Assembly: GCF_005503445.1 (NCBI RefSeq)
Contig: NZ_SCOH01000023.1
Span: 1 to 64,000, forward strand
Reading direction: 5' to 3'
DNA: 64,000 nt
Origin: Chitinivorax sp. B
GTDB taxonomy: Bacteria; Pseudomonadota; Gammaproteobacteria; Burkholderiales; SCOH01
This document shows positions 11,773 through 20,064 of the stretch, in pieces. Position 1 is the first letter of the stretch. Each line of letters begins with the position of its first letter. A program made the position numbers and the translations under genes. The notes below the pieces were generated by a model. The model was not told where the DNA came from and did not search any database. It saw nothing but the letters and a program-made list of their open reading frames with translations.

Positions 11773-12384
11773 TTACTCACGTCCTGCCAGCAATTGTGCC
11801 AATTCGACAGCGGATCGAACGCCCATCTTGGTGAATACATTGGCGCGGTGAACTTCGACTGTCCGCATGGTGATGTTGAGTTCATCTGCAATGACTTTGT
11901 TCAGTTTTCCTGCCAGCACCCGGTCCATCACTTCTCGTTCGCGCGGCGACAATTTGGCCAGCCGTGAGTGTACCGCCTCCTGATTACCACGCGACTGGCG
12001 GCGGGCAATGCAAATCCCTAGTGCATCGTTCAGCTTGGCGAGCAGCACCTGATCAGTACATGGTTTTTCCAGAAAGTCATACGCCCCATCCTTGACTGCT
12101 TGGACTGCCATTGGAATGTCGCCGTGGCCAGACAGGAACATGGTGACCAGCTCGCTACCGCGTTGTCGTAAGGCAACGAAGACCTCCTGGCCGCTCATGC
12201 CATCCATTCGGATGTCCAGCACGGCGACGCCTTCCCAGTTTGGTTCCAGGGCGGCCAGAAACCGCTCACCCGATTCGAACGTGCGTACCGAATAGCCGTG
12301 CGATAACAGCAGCAGGCCCAGTGCATCACGCACTGCTGCATCGTCATCTACAATAAAAATGTTTTTCAGTTCAAGTTGGCTCAT
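11773..12384 (-). CDS. dctR: FixJ/NarL-type response regulator, DctR-like
   Basis: The product has a receiver domain at residues 8-120 with phospho-acceptor Asp in VAVLDIRMDG and the conserved Lys in LEKP, then a LuxR-type helix-turn-helix (LSPREREVMDRVLAGKLNK to TVEVHRANVF). Its ATG overlaps the kinase stop by four bases (ATGA), so I prefer this start to a longer frame beginning at 12438. By family knowledge it is phosphorylated by its partner kinase and activates transcription. Its neighbours make it the likely activator of dctPQM, as with DctSR in Rhodobacter capsulatus. It is not the sigma-54-dependent DctD type, since no AAA+ domain is present. Confidence 0.88.
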   Translation of the reverse strand: MSQLELKNIFIVDDDAAVRDALGLLLLSHGYSVRTFESGERFLAALEPNWEGVAVLDIRMDGMSGQEVFVALRQRGSELVTMFLSGHGDIPMAVQAVKDGAYDFLEKPCTDQVLLAKLNDALGICIARRQSRGNQEAVHSRLAKLSPREREVMDRVLAGKLNKVIADELNITMRTVEVHRANVFTKMGVRSAVELAQLLAGRE

Positions 12385-14312
12385 AGCGGTAAGGTAAAGT
12401 GAAAACAGGTGCCCACGCCGGATTCGGTGTCGAACCACAGCTTGCCCTGATGGTTTTCGATGATGGAGCGGCAGATGCTGAGGCCCATGCCCATTCCCAT
12501 ACTCTTGGTGGTAAAGAAGGCCTCGAACAAATGCTTGGCCACCTCTTCCGGGATGCCGCCGCCGGTATCGCGCACGCTTACTTGCAACAAATCATTGCAC
12601 TCCCTGGCTTCAACATGAATTTCCCGCCCGCCGATCTGTTGGCTGGTACAGGCCTCAATGGCATTGCGCAATAGATTCAGTAACACTTGTTCAATCAGCA
12701 CCTTGTCAGCCTGAATTTCCGGCAGCGGATGCTGGATGACCTGCAGCCGAATCCGTTTCTGTCGTGCATCCGGCTCTATCAAGCCCACTGCGTCATCAAC
12801 AATCGTATTCAGGCTACATGCTTCGCGATGCGGCACACTACGCCTTACAAATTCGCGAATCCGCCGGACGATCTGTGCTGCCCGCTGGGCTTGCTCTGCA
12901 ATCTTGTCCAGCGTGCTGCCCAGCAGCTCCTTTTGATGAGGCTGGGTGGCGAGCTGCCGTGCTGCGTTGGCATAACCAGACATGGCCATCAGCGGTTGAT
13001 TCAGTTCGTGAGCAAGGGTCGATGCCATTTCCCCCATGCTGACCAGTTTCGCCGTCTGACGTAGTACATCTTCTTGCTGCCGGGTGTGCTCTTCAATTTT
13101 TTTTCGTTCGGTGATATCGACCACCGAACTCATCCATCCTCGCTGCTGGCCATCTGCATCAATCAATGGCGTGGTGTAAACCATTGTGTCTACATAATGT
13201 CCTTCGCGGTGCCGAATCCGTGATTCAAACCCGGCCATTGGGGCACGGCCGGTCAATACGGCCTCGTTCTGCTGCAGGTGTTGATCCATTGCTTCTGGCA
13301 CCCAGTAAGGATAGGGTGGCAATGCACCCAGCAATTCATCGCGCGTATAGCCTACCATTTTGCAAAAGGCCGGGTTGACATAAATAATGCGGCCATCCAG
13401 ATCTCTGGCTCGCATACCGACTGACAACGAGTCTTCCATTGCTTGTCGAAACGCATGTTCGGCCCGCAGTGCGGCTTCCGCCAGCAATCGGCCTTGCACA
13501 TGGCGCCGCAGCCGCCACCAACTGTATAGCACAGCCAACGCTAGCCCGATGACCGACAATACCAACAGGTTGCGTACCATACTGCTGGGTTGGCGATACG
13601 CCGTGACTTTCAATAGTAAGTCTTTACCCGGTGGGTCCAACGGAAGCTGATAGGAAAGCGTCTCGTCCCCGGTTTCGACTTGGGATTTGCTCGCAATCAC
13701 TTGACCGTTACCATCTATCACCATCAGACGGTACTTCACTGCAAACCACCAAGGGACTTGTTGCGCCACCATTTTGGGTAGCGACATCAACGCCACTGCG
13801 ATAAATTCACCTTCCGGTACAACCAGTGCGATGATCTGATCCTGCCCTTGATTAAATACATCCGAATATGTGGCATGTCCTGTTCTGGTCGCAAAGTCCC
13901 GTGCAGCCTTGATTTCCGGCAGATACTGCGATCCGATTGGTGTACTATCGTAGATGGCTGCATCATCTGGCGAGCGGACCTGCACCCGGATTACTCCTGG
14001 GTTGCTGCTCTGGATGAAATGAAGCCGGGCATTGAAGGTCGCCAGATCAAGCTGATCGTTGTGCTGGCTTTGCAACAACGATTTCAACCGCTCTTCAGTT
14101 TGCTCAAATTGAAAACGTAAATTCTGTTCAACCCACAATACATCGTTGATCAAGACCAACCGCTGTTCATCCCGTTCATCCCGATGTGAATACCACAGCA
14201 AACTGGCGACAGCTGCGATGAACAACGCCAGCGCAATGCGTGGTAGTAACCATAATGAACGATTGATCGCAGGTTGGGTGCGAGGAGGAAAGATGGGATT
14301 CATACCCGTCAT
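12381..14312 (-). CDS. dctS: Membrane sensor histidine kinase, DctS-like
   Basis: About 643 residues. A first membrane helix (RIALALFIAAVASLLWY) is followed by a periplasmic sensing region of about 220 residues, a second helix (NLLVLSVIGLALAVLYSWW), a PAS domain, a HisKA domain with His in STLAHELNQPLMAM, and an HATPase domain with DTGGGIPEE and GMGMGLSICR. It should sense C4-dicarboxylates outside the inner membrane and phosphorylate the overlapping response regulator. The start is uncertain: ATGs at 14312 and 14303 both lack a clear ribosome site, and a GTG at 14381 would extend the frame into the dctP control region. The gene is divergent from dctP. Confidence 0.88.
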   Translation of the reverse strand: MTGMNPIFPPRTQPAINRSLWLLPRIALALFIAAVASLLWYSHRDERDEQRLVLINDVLWVEQNLRFQFEQTEERLKSLLQSQHNDQLDLATFNARLHFIQSSNPGVIRVQVRSPDDAAIYDSTPIGSQYLPEIKAARDFATRTGHATYSDVFNQGQDQIIALVVPEGEFIAVALMSLPKMVAQQVPWWFAVKYRLMVIDGNGQVIASKSQVETGDETLSYQLPLDPPGKDLLLKVTAYRQPSSMVRNLLVLSVIGLALAVLYSWWRLRRHVQGRLLAEAALRAEHAFRQAMEDSLSVGMRARDLDGRIIYVNPAFCKMVGYTRDELLGALPPYPYWVPEAMDQHLQQNEAVLTGRAPMAGFESRIRHREGHYVDTMVYTTPLIDADGQQRGWMSSVVDITERKKIEEHTRQQEDVLRQTAKLVSMGEMASTLAHELNQPLMAMSGYANAARQLATQPHQKELLGSTLDKIAEQAQRAAQIVRRIREFVRRSVPHREACSLNTIVDDAVGLIEPDARQKRIRLQVIQHPLPEIQADKVLIEQVLLNLLRNAIEACTSQQIGGREIHVEARECNDLLQVSVRDTGGGIPEEVAKHLFEAFFTTKSMGMGMGLSICRSIIENHQGKLWFDTESGVGTCFHFTLPL

Positions 14313-14342
14313 CGTAAAAACATTACAGCAGACTGCGCCAGC

Positions 14343-14424
14343 CTGTGGATTTCCACAGCGCAAGCGTATTCGATTTCCCACAATTGAGTACGCACTCTAC
14401 CCATCCCACAATCAGTTATATATT
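14343..14424 (+). promoter_or_regulatory. dctP control region with palindrome, two direct repeats and -10-like box
   Basis: A perfect palindrome with a 2-base centre (CTGTGGATTTCCACAG, 14343-14358) is followed by TCCCACAATTGAG (14376-14388) and TCCCACAATCAG (14404-14415). A -10-like TATATT lies at 14419-14424 with no good -35 element, and AAGGAG precedes the dctP ATG. The arrangement fits an activator-dependent promoter. DctR as the bound protein is an inference from its neighbouring gene. Confidence 0.5.
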
Positions 14425-14456
14425 TACTCTACAAACATCAATAAGGAGACACCCTA

Positions 14457-15458
14457 ATGAAACGTCGTTCACTGCTGCTTGGCACGCTGGCCTTGGTATT
14501 CTCCGGTGCAGTATTTGCCAACAATCCTATCGTGATCAAATTCAGCCATGTGGTGGCATTGGATACACCTAAAGGCAAAGCCGCTGAACACTTCAAGAAA
14601 CTGGCTGAGGAGCGCACCAAAGGCCGCGTGAAGGTGGAAGTCTACCCCAACAGTCAGCTTTATAAAGATAAGGAAGAGCTGGAAGCGTTGCAGCTGGGTG
14701 CCGTGCAGATGTTGGCACCCAGTTTGGCCAAGTTTGGCCCGTTGGGTGTGAAAGAGTTTGAAGTTTTTGATTTGCCGTACATCTTTGATAACTATGCTGA
14801 GTTGCACAAGGTAACACAAGGCCCGATTGGTGCCAGTCTGCTGGCCAAGCTGGAAAGTAAAGGTATCAAGGGCCTGGCCTTCTGGGATAACGGGTTCAAG
14901 CAGTTTTCCGCAAATAAACCACTGAAAAAGCCGGAGGACTTCAAGGGTTTAAAAATGCGCATTCAGTCTTCCAAGGTATTGGATGCCGAAATGCGCGCGC
15001 TCAGCGCTAACCCGCAGGTGATGGCATTCTCGGAGGTCTATCAGGCCCTGCAAACGGGTGTGGTTGATGGGACCGAAAACCCACCGTCTAATTTCTATAC
15101 ACAAAAGATGCATGAAGTGCAAAAGCACATGACGATTTCTGATCATGGTTACCTGGGCTATGCCGTCATCGTCAACAAGAAATTCTGGGATTCATTGCCT
15201 GGCGACATACGACCCGCGCTGGAAGGCGCCATGAAAGATGCCACCAAGTATGCCAACGATATCGCCAAGAGCGAAAACGACAGCGATGTCGATAACATCA
15301 AAAAATCCGGCAAGACGCAAGTCGTGACTTTGACTGCGGATGAACGGAAAGCACTCAAGCGAGCCCTGACGCCTGTCCACAAGCAGATGGAAAGCCGTAT
15401 TGGTAAAGAATTGATCGAATCCATCTATAAAGAAACAGGTTTTAACGCGAACGAGTAA
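14457..15458 (+). CDS. dctP: TRAP transporter solute-binding protein (C4-dicarboxylate)
   Basis: This 333-residue periplasmic protein starts with a typical signal peptide (MKRRSLLLGTLALVFSGAVFA) and has the DctP fold. Family signatures include FSHVVALDTPKGKAA near the mature N terminus, the helix-forming GRVKVEVYPNSQLY, and QTGVVDGTENPPSNFYT in the ligand-binding region with the arginine-bearing MRIQSS. It captures C4-dicarboxylates such as succinate, fumarate or malate and delivers them to DctQM. The ATG follows AAGGAG with 8 bases spacing. It is the first gene of the dctPQM operon, and the gap to dctQ contains a hairpin. Confidence 0.93.
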   Translation: MKRRSLLLGTLALVFSGAVFANNPIVIKFSHVVALDTPKGKAAEHFKKLAEERTKGRVKVEVYPNSQLYKDKEELEALQLGAVQMLAPSLAKFGPLGVKEFEVFDLPYIFDNYAELHKVTQGPIGASLLAKLESKGIKGLAFWDNGFKQFSANKPLKKPEDFKGLKMRIQSSKVLDAEMRALSANPQVMAFSEVYQALQTGVVDGTENPPSNFYTQKMHEVQKHMTISDHGYLGYAVIVNKKFWDSLPGDIRPALEGAMKDATKYANDIAKSENDSDVDNIKKSGKTQVVTLTADERKALKRALTPVHKQMESRIGKELIESIYKETGFNANE

Positions 15459-15472
15459 TTGTTTGAAGCGTA

Positions 15473-15501
15473 AGGTGGCATATCAGTTGGCGTTGCCACC
15501 T
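15473..15501 (+). other. Intercistronic hairpin between dctP and dctQ
   Basis: AGGTGGCA (15473-15480) and TGCCACCT (15494-15501) form a perfect 8-base stem with a 13-base loop, 14 bases after the dctP stop and with no T-run. It is placed to protect or process the dctP mRNA, or to reduce read-through, so that the binding protein is made in excess of the membrane subunits. That role is inferred. Confidence 0.5.
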
Positions 15502-15689
15502 ACCGGTTTCTGTCCTATCGAACCCAATGACAGACTGAAGCGGTATCTGGCTGTTGCACTTGCCGGCCTTCAGGCTGCCATTTGGAACGAAATCAAGCGC
15601 AAAGCCGGTCTGTTGCCGGCCCCAAGCTATCGCCACGACCGTTGGTGTGGCAGCACCCTTGCGGGGGTGTGATCCAGAAGGAAGGTCCC

Positions 15690-16250
15690 ATGACCCTATT
15701 CATGAAGCTACTTGATTACCTGGAAGAGTTCATTATTGCCAGCCTGATGGCCGTGGCGACCTTGATCATCTTTATGGCAGTGGTGCATCGCTATCTCACC
15801 GGGTTCAATTGGCCCTTGCAAGACTGGCTGTTGTCCCTAAACGTGTCGTGGGCTCAAGAGTTGTGTATCTACCTATTTGTATGGATGGCCAAATTCGGTG
15901 CGGCCTATGGCGTACGTACCGGCATTCATGTTGGGGTTGACGTGTTGATCAATCGGTTGAGTCATGACAATCACAAGATTTTTGTGATGATTGGACTGTT
16001 TGCTGGCGCATTGTTTACCGGGATTGTGGGCACTTTGGGTGCCACCTTTGTCTGGGAGATTGCTCAAACCGAACAGACCTCGGCTGATATGGAAATCCCG
16101 ATCTGGTGGGTTTACATGGCGATTCCAGCGGGGTCGTATTTGATGTGTTTCCGCTTTTTGCAGGTCGCATGGGGCTTCTTCCGTACTGGGGAACTACCCA
16201 AGCATGACCACTCGCATGTGGAAGGTCTGGAAAAAGAAATGGAAAGGTAA
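15690..16250 (+). CDS. dctQ: TRAP transporter small permease subunit
   Basis: The ATG at 15690 is preceded by AGAAGGAAGG and gives a 186-residue protein starting MTLFMKLLDYLEEFIIAS, the standard DctQ N terminus; an upstream GTG/ATG extension from 15582 would add an unrelated 36 residues. Four membrane helices are visible (near 12-34, 55-75, 90-112 and 135-160), with the family sequence WAQELCIYLFVWMAKFGAA. The protein forms a membrane complex with DctM, through which DctP-bound C4-dicarboxylate enters with sodium. The C terminus is charged and cytosolic. The dctM start follows five bases after its stop. Confidence 0.93.
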   Translation: MTLFMKLLDYLEEFIIASLMAVATLIIFMAVVHRYLTGFNWPLQDWLLSLNVSWAQELCIYLFVWMAKFGAAYGVRTGIHVGVDVLINRLSHDNHKIFVMIGLFAGALFTGIVGTLGATFVWEIAQTEQTSADMEIPIWWVYMAIPAGSYLMCFRFLQVAWGFFRTGELPKHDHSHVEGLEKEMER

Positions 16251-16255
16251 TCAGA

Positions 16256-17635
16256 ATGAGCGCACCAATTACTGTACCCGCGAATCCAATGTCGATGAAA
16301 GTCCCGGTCGCTATTCTTGCTGCGCTGGCTGTACTGGCTTATGCCGGTGGCTCGAATGCCATCATCTTCTGCCTGTTGATTGCGCTGATGTTGACCGGCA
16401 TGCCGATCTCGATTGCTTTGGGTCTGACTGTATTGACCTTTCTGTTCACAATGACCCAGGTGCCGATCGAGTCGGTGGCCCTGAAGTTGTTCACGGGCAT
16501 TGAAAAATTCGAGATCATGGCGATCCCATTTTTCATTCTCGCTGGCAACTTCCTGACACATGGTGGCGTGGCCCGCCGCATGATCAACTTTGCCACCAGT
16601 ATTGTTGGGCACTGGCATGGTGGTCTTGGCCTGGCGGGGGTGATGGCCTGCGCCTTGTTTGCCGCAGTGTCTGGCTCCAGCCCGGCGACAGTGGTTGCAA
16701 TTGGCTCCATCATTCTGCCGGCTATGATCAAGCAGGGCTTTCCGAATCGGTTTGGGGCAGGGGTGATTACCACATCCGGTGCCTTGGGTATTCTGATTCC
16801 GCCGTCGATCGTTATGGTGATGTATTCCGTGGCAACGAACACTTCGGTCGGGGCGTTGTTTATGGCGGGTGTTATTCCGGGCATCATGCTTGCATGCCTG
16901 TTGGGTTTTACCACCTGGTGGCGTGCTCGTAAGAACAACTATCCACGCTTGGCCAAGGCAACCTGGGCTGAGCGTTGGCAGGCATTTCGCAAATCGATGT
17001 GGGGGCTGTTTCTGATCATCATTGTGATGGGCGGAATCTACTCTGGTATTTTCACCCCAACAGAAGCCGCGGCAATGAGTGCAGTCTACGCCTTTATCAT
17101 CGCGGTCTTTGTCTACAAGGATCTGCGCCTGTCGCAGATTCCAAAGGTGCTGCTGGATTCTGCCTCCATGTCGGCGATGCTGCTGTACATCATCACCAAT
17201 GCCGTGTTGTTCTCGTTCTTGATGACACACGAAAACATTCCACAGGCGATGGCAGACTGGATGATGGGCATGGGTTTGGGCCCCATCACGTTTTTGCTGG
17301 CAGTCAATGTCCTGCTGTTGTTGGCGGGTAATGTCATGGAGCCATCTTCCATCGTCCTGATCATGGCGCCGATTTTGTTCCCGGTGGCCACGCAGTTAGG
17401 CATTCATCCGGTACATCTGGGCATTCTGATCGTGGTCAATATGGAGGTGGGTATGTGCCACCCACCAGTTGGCTTGAACCTGTACGTGGCTTCCGGCATT
17501 ACCAGGATGGGCATCACTGAGCTGACTATTGCAGTGTGGCCGTGGTTGCTGACGATGATTGGATTCCTGATTGCAGTGACCTATATACCAGAACTATCGC
17601 TGTGGCTGCCACGTATGTTGGGCATGATCACCTGA
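16256..17635 (+). CDS. dctM: TRAP transporter large permease subunit
   Basis: The 459-residue protein has about twelve hydrophobic helices over its whole length. Characteristic segments are GMPISIALGL, the re-entrant hairpin sequence VSGSSPATVVAIGS, the matching LIPPSIVMVMYS, and FTPTEAAAMSAVYAF in the second half. It is the ion-coupled transport subunit of the C4-dicarboxylate TRAP system. The N terminus carries a somewhat longer cytosolic leader (about 14 residues) than many DctM proteins. No clear terminator follows; the region 17636-17774 separates it from a convergent gene. Confidence 0.94.
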   Translation: MSAPITVPANPMSMKVPVAILAALAVLAYAGGSNAIIFCLLIALMLTGMPISIALGLTVLTFLFTMTQVPIESVALKLFTGIEKFEIMAIPFFILAGNFLTHGGVARRMINFATSIVGHWHGGLGLAGVMACALFAAVSGSSPATVVAIGSIILPAMIKQGFPNRFGAGVITTSGALGILIPPSIVMVMYSVATNTSVGALFMAGVIPGIMLACLLGFTTWWRARKNNYPRLAKATWAERWQAFRKSMWGLFLIIIVMGGIYSGIFTPTEAAAMSAVYAFIIAVFVYKDLRLSQIPKVLLDSASMSAMLLYIITNAVLFSFLMTHENIPQAMADWMMGMGLGPITFLLAVNVLLLLAGNVMEPSSIVLIMAPILFPVATQLGIHPVHLGILIVVNMEVGMCHPPVGLNLYVASGITRMGITELTIAVWPWLLTMIGFLIAVTYIPELSLWLPRMLGMIT

Positions 17636-17774
17636 TAGCGCAAAGCATGGCGGAGATGGTGTCGAGCTGTCTCCGTCAGGACCAAACAAAAAGCCTGATG
17701 TCGCGTGGTCCCACTTGGCCTCGGGCGGTTTGTTGAATGGTGTCAGCAATGCTCAGCGTCGGATGCGGGGCCAC

Positions 17775-18566
17775 TTACCACTGTTGATTTTGTATCGGGT
17801 CTCGATAATTGACCAAAATTTTCTGAATGGCACCGGTTTGATAGCCTTTTCGCAAGGCAGTGTTGAATTGCTGAATAAAAGGTTTCATGTTCAGCTTCTT
17901 GGCGAACCCCAAATAATTGACATCATGCTTGAAAGGCGTGGCCAATATCGCCATTTTTTGTTGATGTGCATAAAGAAATGGGTCACTTTGCACAGTCAAT
18001 TCATAGGCCAGTCGTCCCGGATTGATGAACGCCACATCAATCCGGCCACCCAGTAACTTGCGCAAGCGTTGAACAGGGCCGTTATCTTCTTCGATGACCA
18101 ATTTGCCCGCTTTCTTGGCATGCTCGTATTCTTCGCCAAAGCTGCCATCCCTCCCTATGCCAACTTTCCTACCCGCCAAATCCGCAATGCCGCGGTAGGT
18201 GAATACATCGGTTTTCCTGACCACCATGATGACTTCATCGATAAAAATCGGATCGGAGTAATCAAAAATCGCCAGTCGCTCGTCTGTCTTCGATAAAGCA
18301 ATAATGCCCCCTTCACCGACCAGGGCGGATCGATATGCCCGTGCCCAGGGATAGAGCTGGTAGGTGAATTCGTAATTCACCAGCTGTGTATCCATGTATT
18401 GCAGGATGCTGATCAATACACCACTTGGCTTGCCATTTTGCAGATGGACTTTGGGTATCGAGTAATCACTGCCAAGCAACGGTACTTGGATTGCATTGGC
18501 TGGTGATAGAGATTGCAAGGCCAGGGCTGTGATGATCAAACAGAGTATTCGCATTGAGTGATCCAT
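17775..18566 (-). CDS. Periplasmic solute-binding protein, family 3 (PF00497-like)
   Basis: About 263 residues with an N-terminal signal peptide (RILCLIITALALQSLSPANA). The body matches the polar amino-acid-type periplasmic binding fold: a first lobe with QLYPWARAYRSALVGEGGI, the hinge sequence LAGRKVGIGRDGSFG, and VQRLRKLLGGRIDVAFINPG. No ABC permease or ATPase genes lie nearby, so it may serve a distant transporter or a sensory role; such single-gene proteins are common in proteobacteria. ATGs at 18566 and 18554 are both possible, and neither has a good ribosome site. Confidence 0.75.
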   Translation of the reverse strand: MDHSMRILCLIITALALQSLSPANAIQVPLLGSDYSIPKVHLQNGKPSGVLISILQYMDTQLVNYEFTYQLYPWARAYRSALVGEGGIIALSKTDERLAIFDYSDPIFIDEVIMVVRKTDVFTYRGIADLAGRKVGIGRDGSFGEEYEHAKKAGKLVIEEDNGPVQRLRKLLGGRIDVAFINPGRLAYELTVQSDPFLYAHQQKMAILATPFKHDVNYLGFAKKLNMKPFIQQFNTALRKGYQTGAIQKILVNYRDPIQNQQW

Positions 18567-19001
18567 AGTGGCGAATGGTCAACTGCGGCTGTTCAATCTG
18601 GTTTTGACGGGGTATTCCTTGAACCATGTACCCAATACCACTATTTGAATGACGCCGAGTCCCAACGTTTGACTGAAAAAACGGGAGGAAAATCTGCTGG
18701 GGCTACATCACACCCTTTAATGTCGTTGATTGCAACAACATGATTTACTTCGTATTTACGGCTCTATTTTAGACTGCGGGTGCCAGTGCTTACGGTATTC
18801 CGTTGAAAGTGTCTGCTGTCAGTCGTTGCATATTCATTTAGCAAGAAGGCGACGACTTTCAATGGTGGCAGTTGACGTGCCCACTTTGTTTGTTGCCAAT
18901 ACCCATGCTATCGATGCAGTGGCGCTGTCTTGCTGAATTCCCTGGCCTGGAACCATGCCCGTCATGGCTGTGATCCACATTGCAGGTAATTGATACAACG
19001 G
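18567..19001. other. Intergenic region, no gene recognised
   Basis: This 435-base stretch lies upstream of the solute-binding gene and downstream of nudK. Only short unsupported frames are present. A small hairpin (CCATG/CATGG, about 18952-18968) lies past the nudK stop without a T-run. I see no RNA gene or repeat. Confidence 0.5.
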
Positions 19002-19586
19002 TTACATAACGCCTTTCAATTTGACATGCTGTAGCAACATGATGGTCTTGGCATCGACGATTTCCCCTTGATCAATCATGGCCAACGCATCGTCCAGCTT
19101 CAGCTCCAGTACCTCGATCTCTTCTCCTTCTTCCGCCAAACCACCCCCTTGATGGTGCCGTTCATTGGGCTCGTACTCCCCAACAAAGAAATGAATGCGT
19201 TCAGTGACGGCGCCAGGGCTCATGAACACATCAAACACCTTGCGCACATTACTTACCTTGAAGCCGGTTTCTTCTTCGGTTTCGCGGCGGATACAGGTTT
19301 CCGGACCGTCTTCATCCAATAACCCCGCGCATGTTTCGATCAACATGCCGTGATAGTCGTTCAGGAAAGTGGGTAGACGGAACTGGCGAATCAGGATGAC
19401 GGTTTGTTGTTCCCGGTTGTATAGCAAAATGGTGGCGCCATTGCCCCGGTCATAGACTTCGCGTACTTGCTGTTGCTGGGTGCCGTCATGGCGACGGTAC
19501 TGGTAGGTGTATTTACGCAGAATGTACCAGTTGTCCGAGAGAACTTCTTCTTTGTCGATCTGGATACGGTCGTTATGTGTGGTCAT
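19002..19586 (-). CDS. nudK: Nudix hydrolase, GDP-mannose pyrophosphatase type
   Basis: This 194-residue protein closely follows E. coli NudK as I remember it, including REVYDRGNGATILLYNRE, VILIRQFRLPTF and MSPGAVTERIHFFVGEY. The Nudix box is visible as GLLDEDGPETCIRRETEEETG, with the metal-binding glutamates in RRETEEETG. The enzyme hydrolyses GDP-mannose and related nucleotide sugars to mannose 1-phosphate and GMP in the cytosol. The ATG at 19586 fits the family length. It appears to be monocistronic. Confidence 0.9.
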   Translation of the reverse strand: MTTHNDRIQIDKEEVLSDNWYILRKYTYQYRRHDGTQQQQVREVYDRGNGATILLYNREQQTVILIRQFRLPTFLNDYHGMLIETCAGLLDEDGPETCIRRETEEETGFKVSNVRKVFDVFMSPGAVTERIHFFVGEYEPNERHHQGGGLAEEGEEIEVLELKLDDALAMIDQGEIVDAKTIMLLQHVKLKGVM

Positions 19587-20064
19587 GGCGGTATCTGCTG
19601 CTGCGATTCAAATCTGCGCAGTGTAACGCATCCATGTACTGGATAGGTCTAACGTGTCTATCCCAAGTTGGATTTGGTGGTGGGCGATTGATGATCAGGA
19701 CAAAGTCACGTTTCGTGTATGGCGGGGGTGAGTCAGCTCAGACCAGTGGCTCAACTATTGTATGTGCACCGGAAATCAACCCGCTATCTAGCGGTCGAGC
19801 ACGAACAGCATCGGTGTTATGAAGTTTGTCGGGAAGCAAGGACGACGATGTCTCGGGATTGGGTAAAGGGCGACTCATTTGTCTTGATCGGGAGCATGCA
19901 ATGGGTGCCACCAACAAAACCCGTGGAAAGGAAAGGGCTGGGCCGACAGTGTAGGCTTATGTGCTGCATGGCAGCCCCAGACTTCAAACGGGTTTTGTTA
20001 GTGGTTTTCAAAGTGTTGAACAGATTCGAGCGTCATTCAACAGCCAGCACGCCGGCGTCGGTGA
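19587..20064. other. Intergenic region with an inverted-repeat element
   Basis: No convincing gene is present in these 478 bases; the frames here lack ribosome sites and recognisable sequence. The right part holds the long inverted repeat at 19907-20005 that is listed separately. Confidence 0.5.
19907..20005. repeat. Long inverted repeat able to fold into an extended hairpin
   Basis: A 12-base perfect inverted repeat (AACAAAACCCGT at 19913-19924, ACGGGTTTTGTT at 19988-19999) extends outward to about 17 bases with one mismatch (CCACC against AGTGG). Inside the 63-base interior, GGGCTG and CAGCCC can pair as a second stem, so the whole segment can form one long interrupted hairpin of about 100 bases. 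It lies between the nudK start and the 3' end of the next minus-strand gene. It may be a structured RNA, a strong processing or termination structure, or the remnant of a small palindromic mobile element. Confidence 0.5.

Noticed and set aside
17636-17774. Terminator between dctM and the convergent solute-binding gene
   Set aside because: Only weak partial inverted repeats are present, with no clear stem and T-run.
18558-18936. Two short plus-strand frames between the solute-binding gene and nudK
   Set aside because: They have no ribosome site or protein similarity that I can see.
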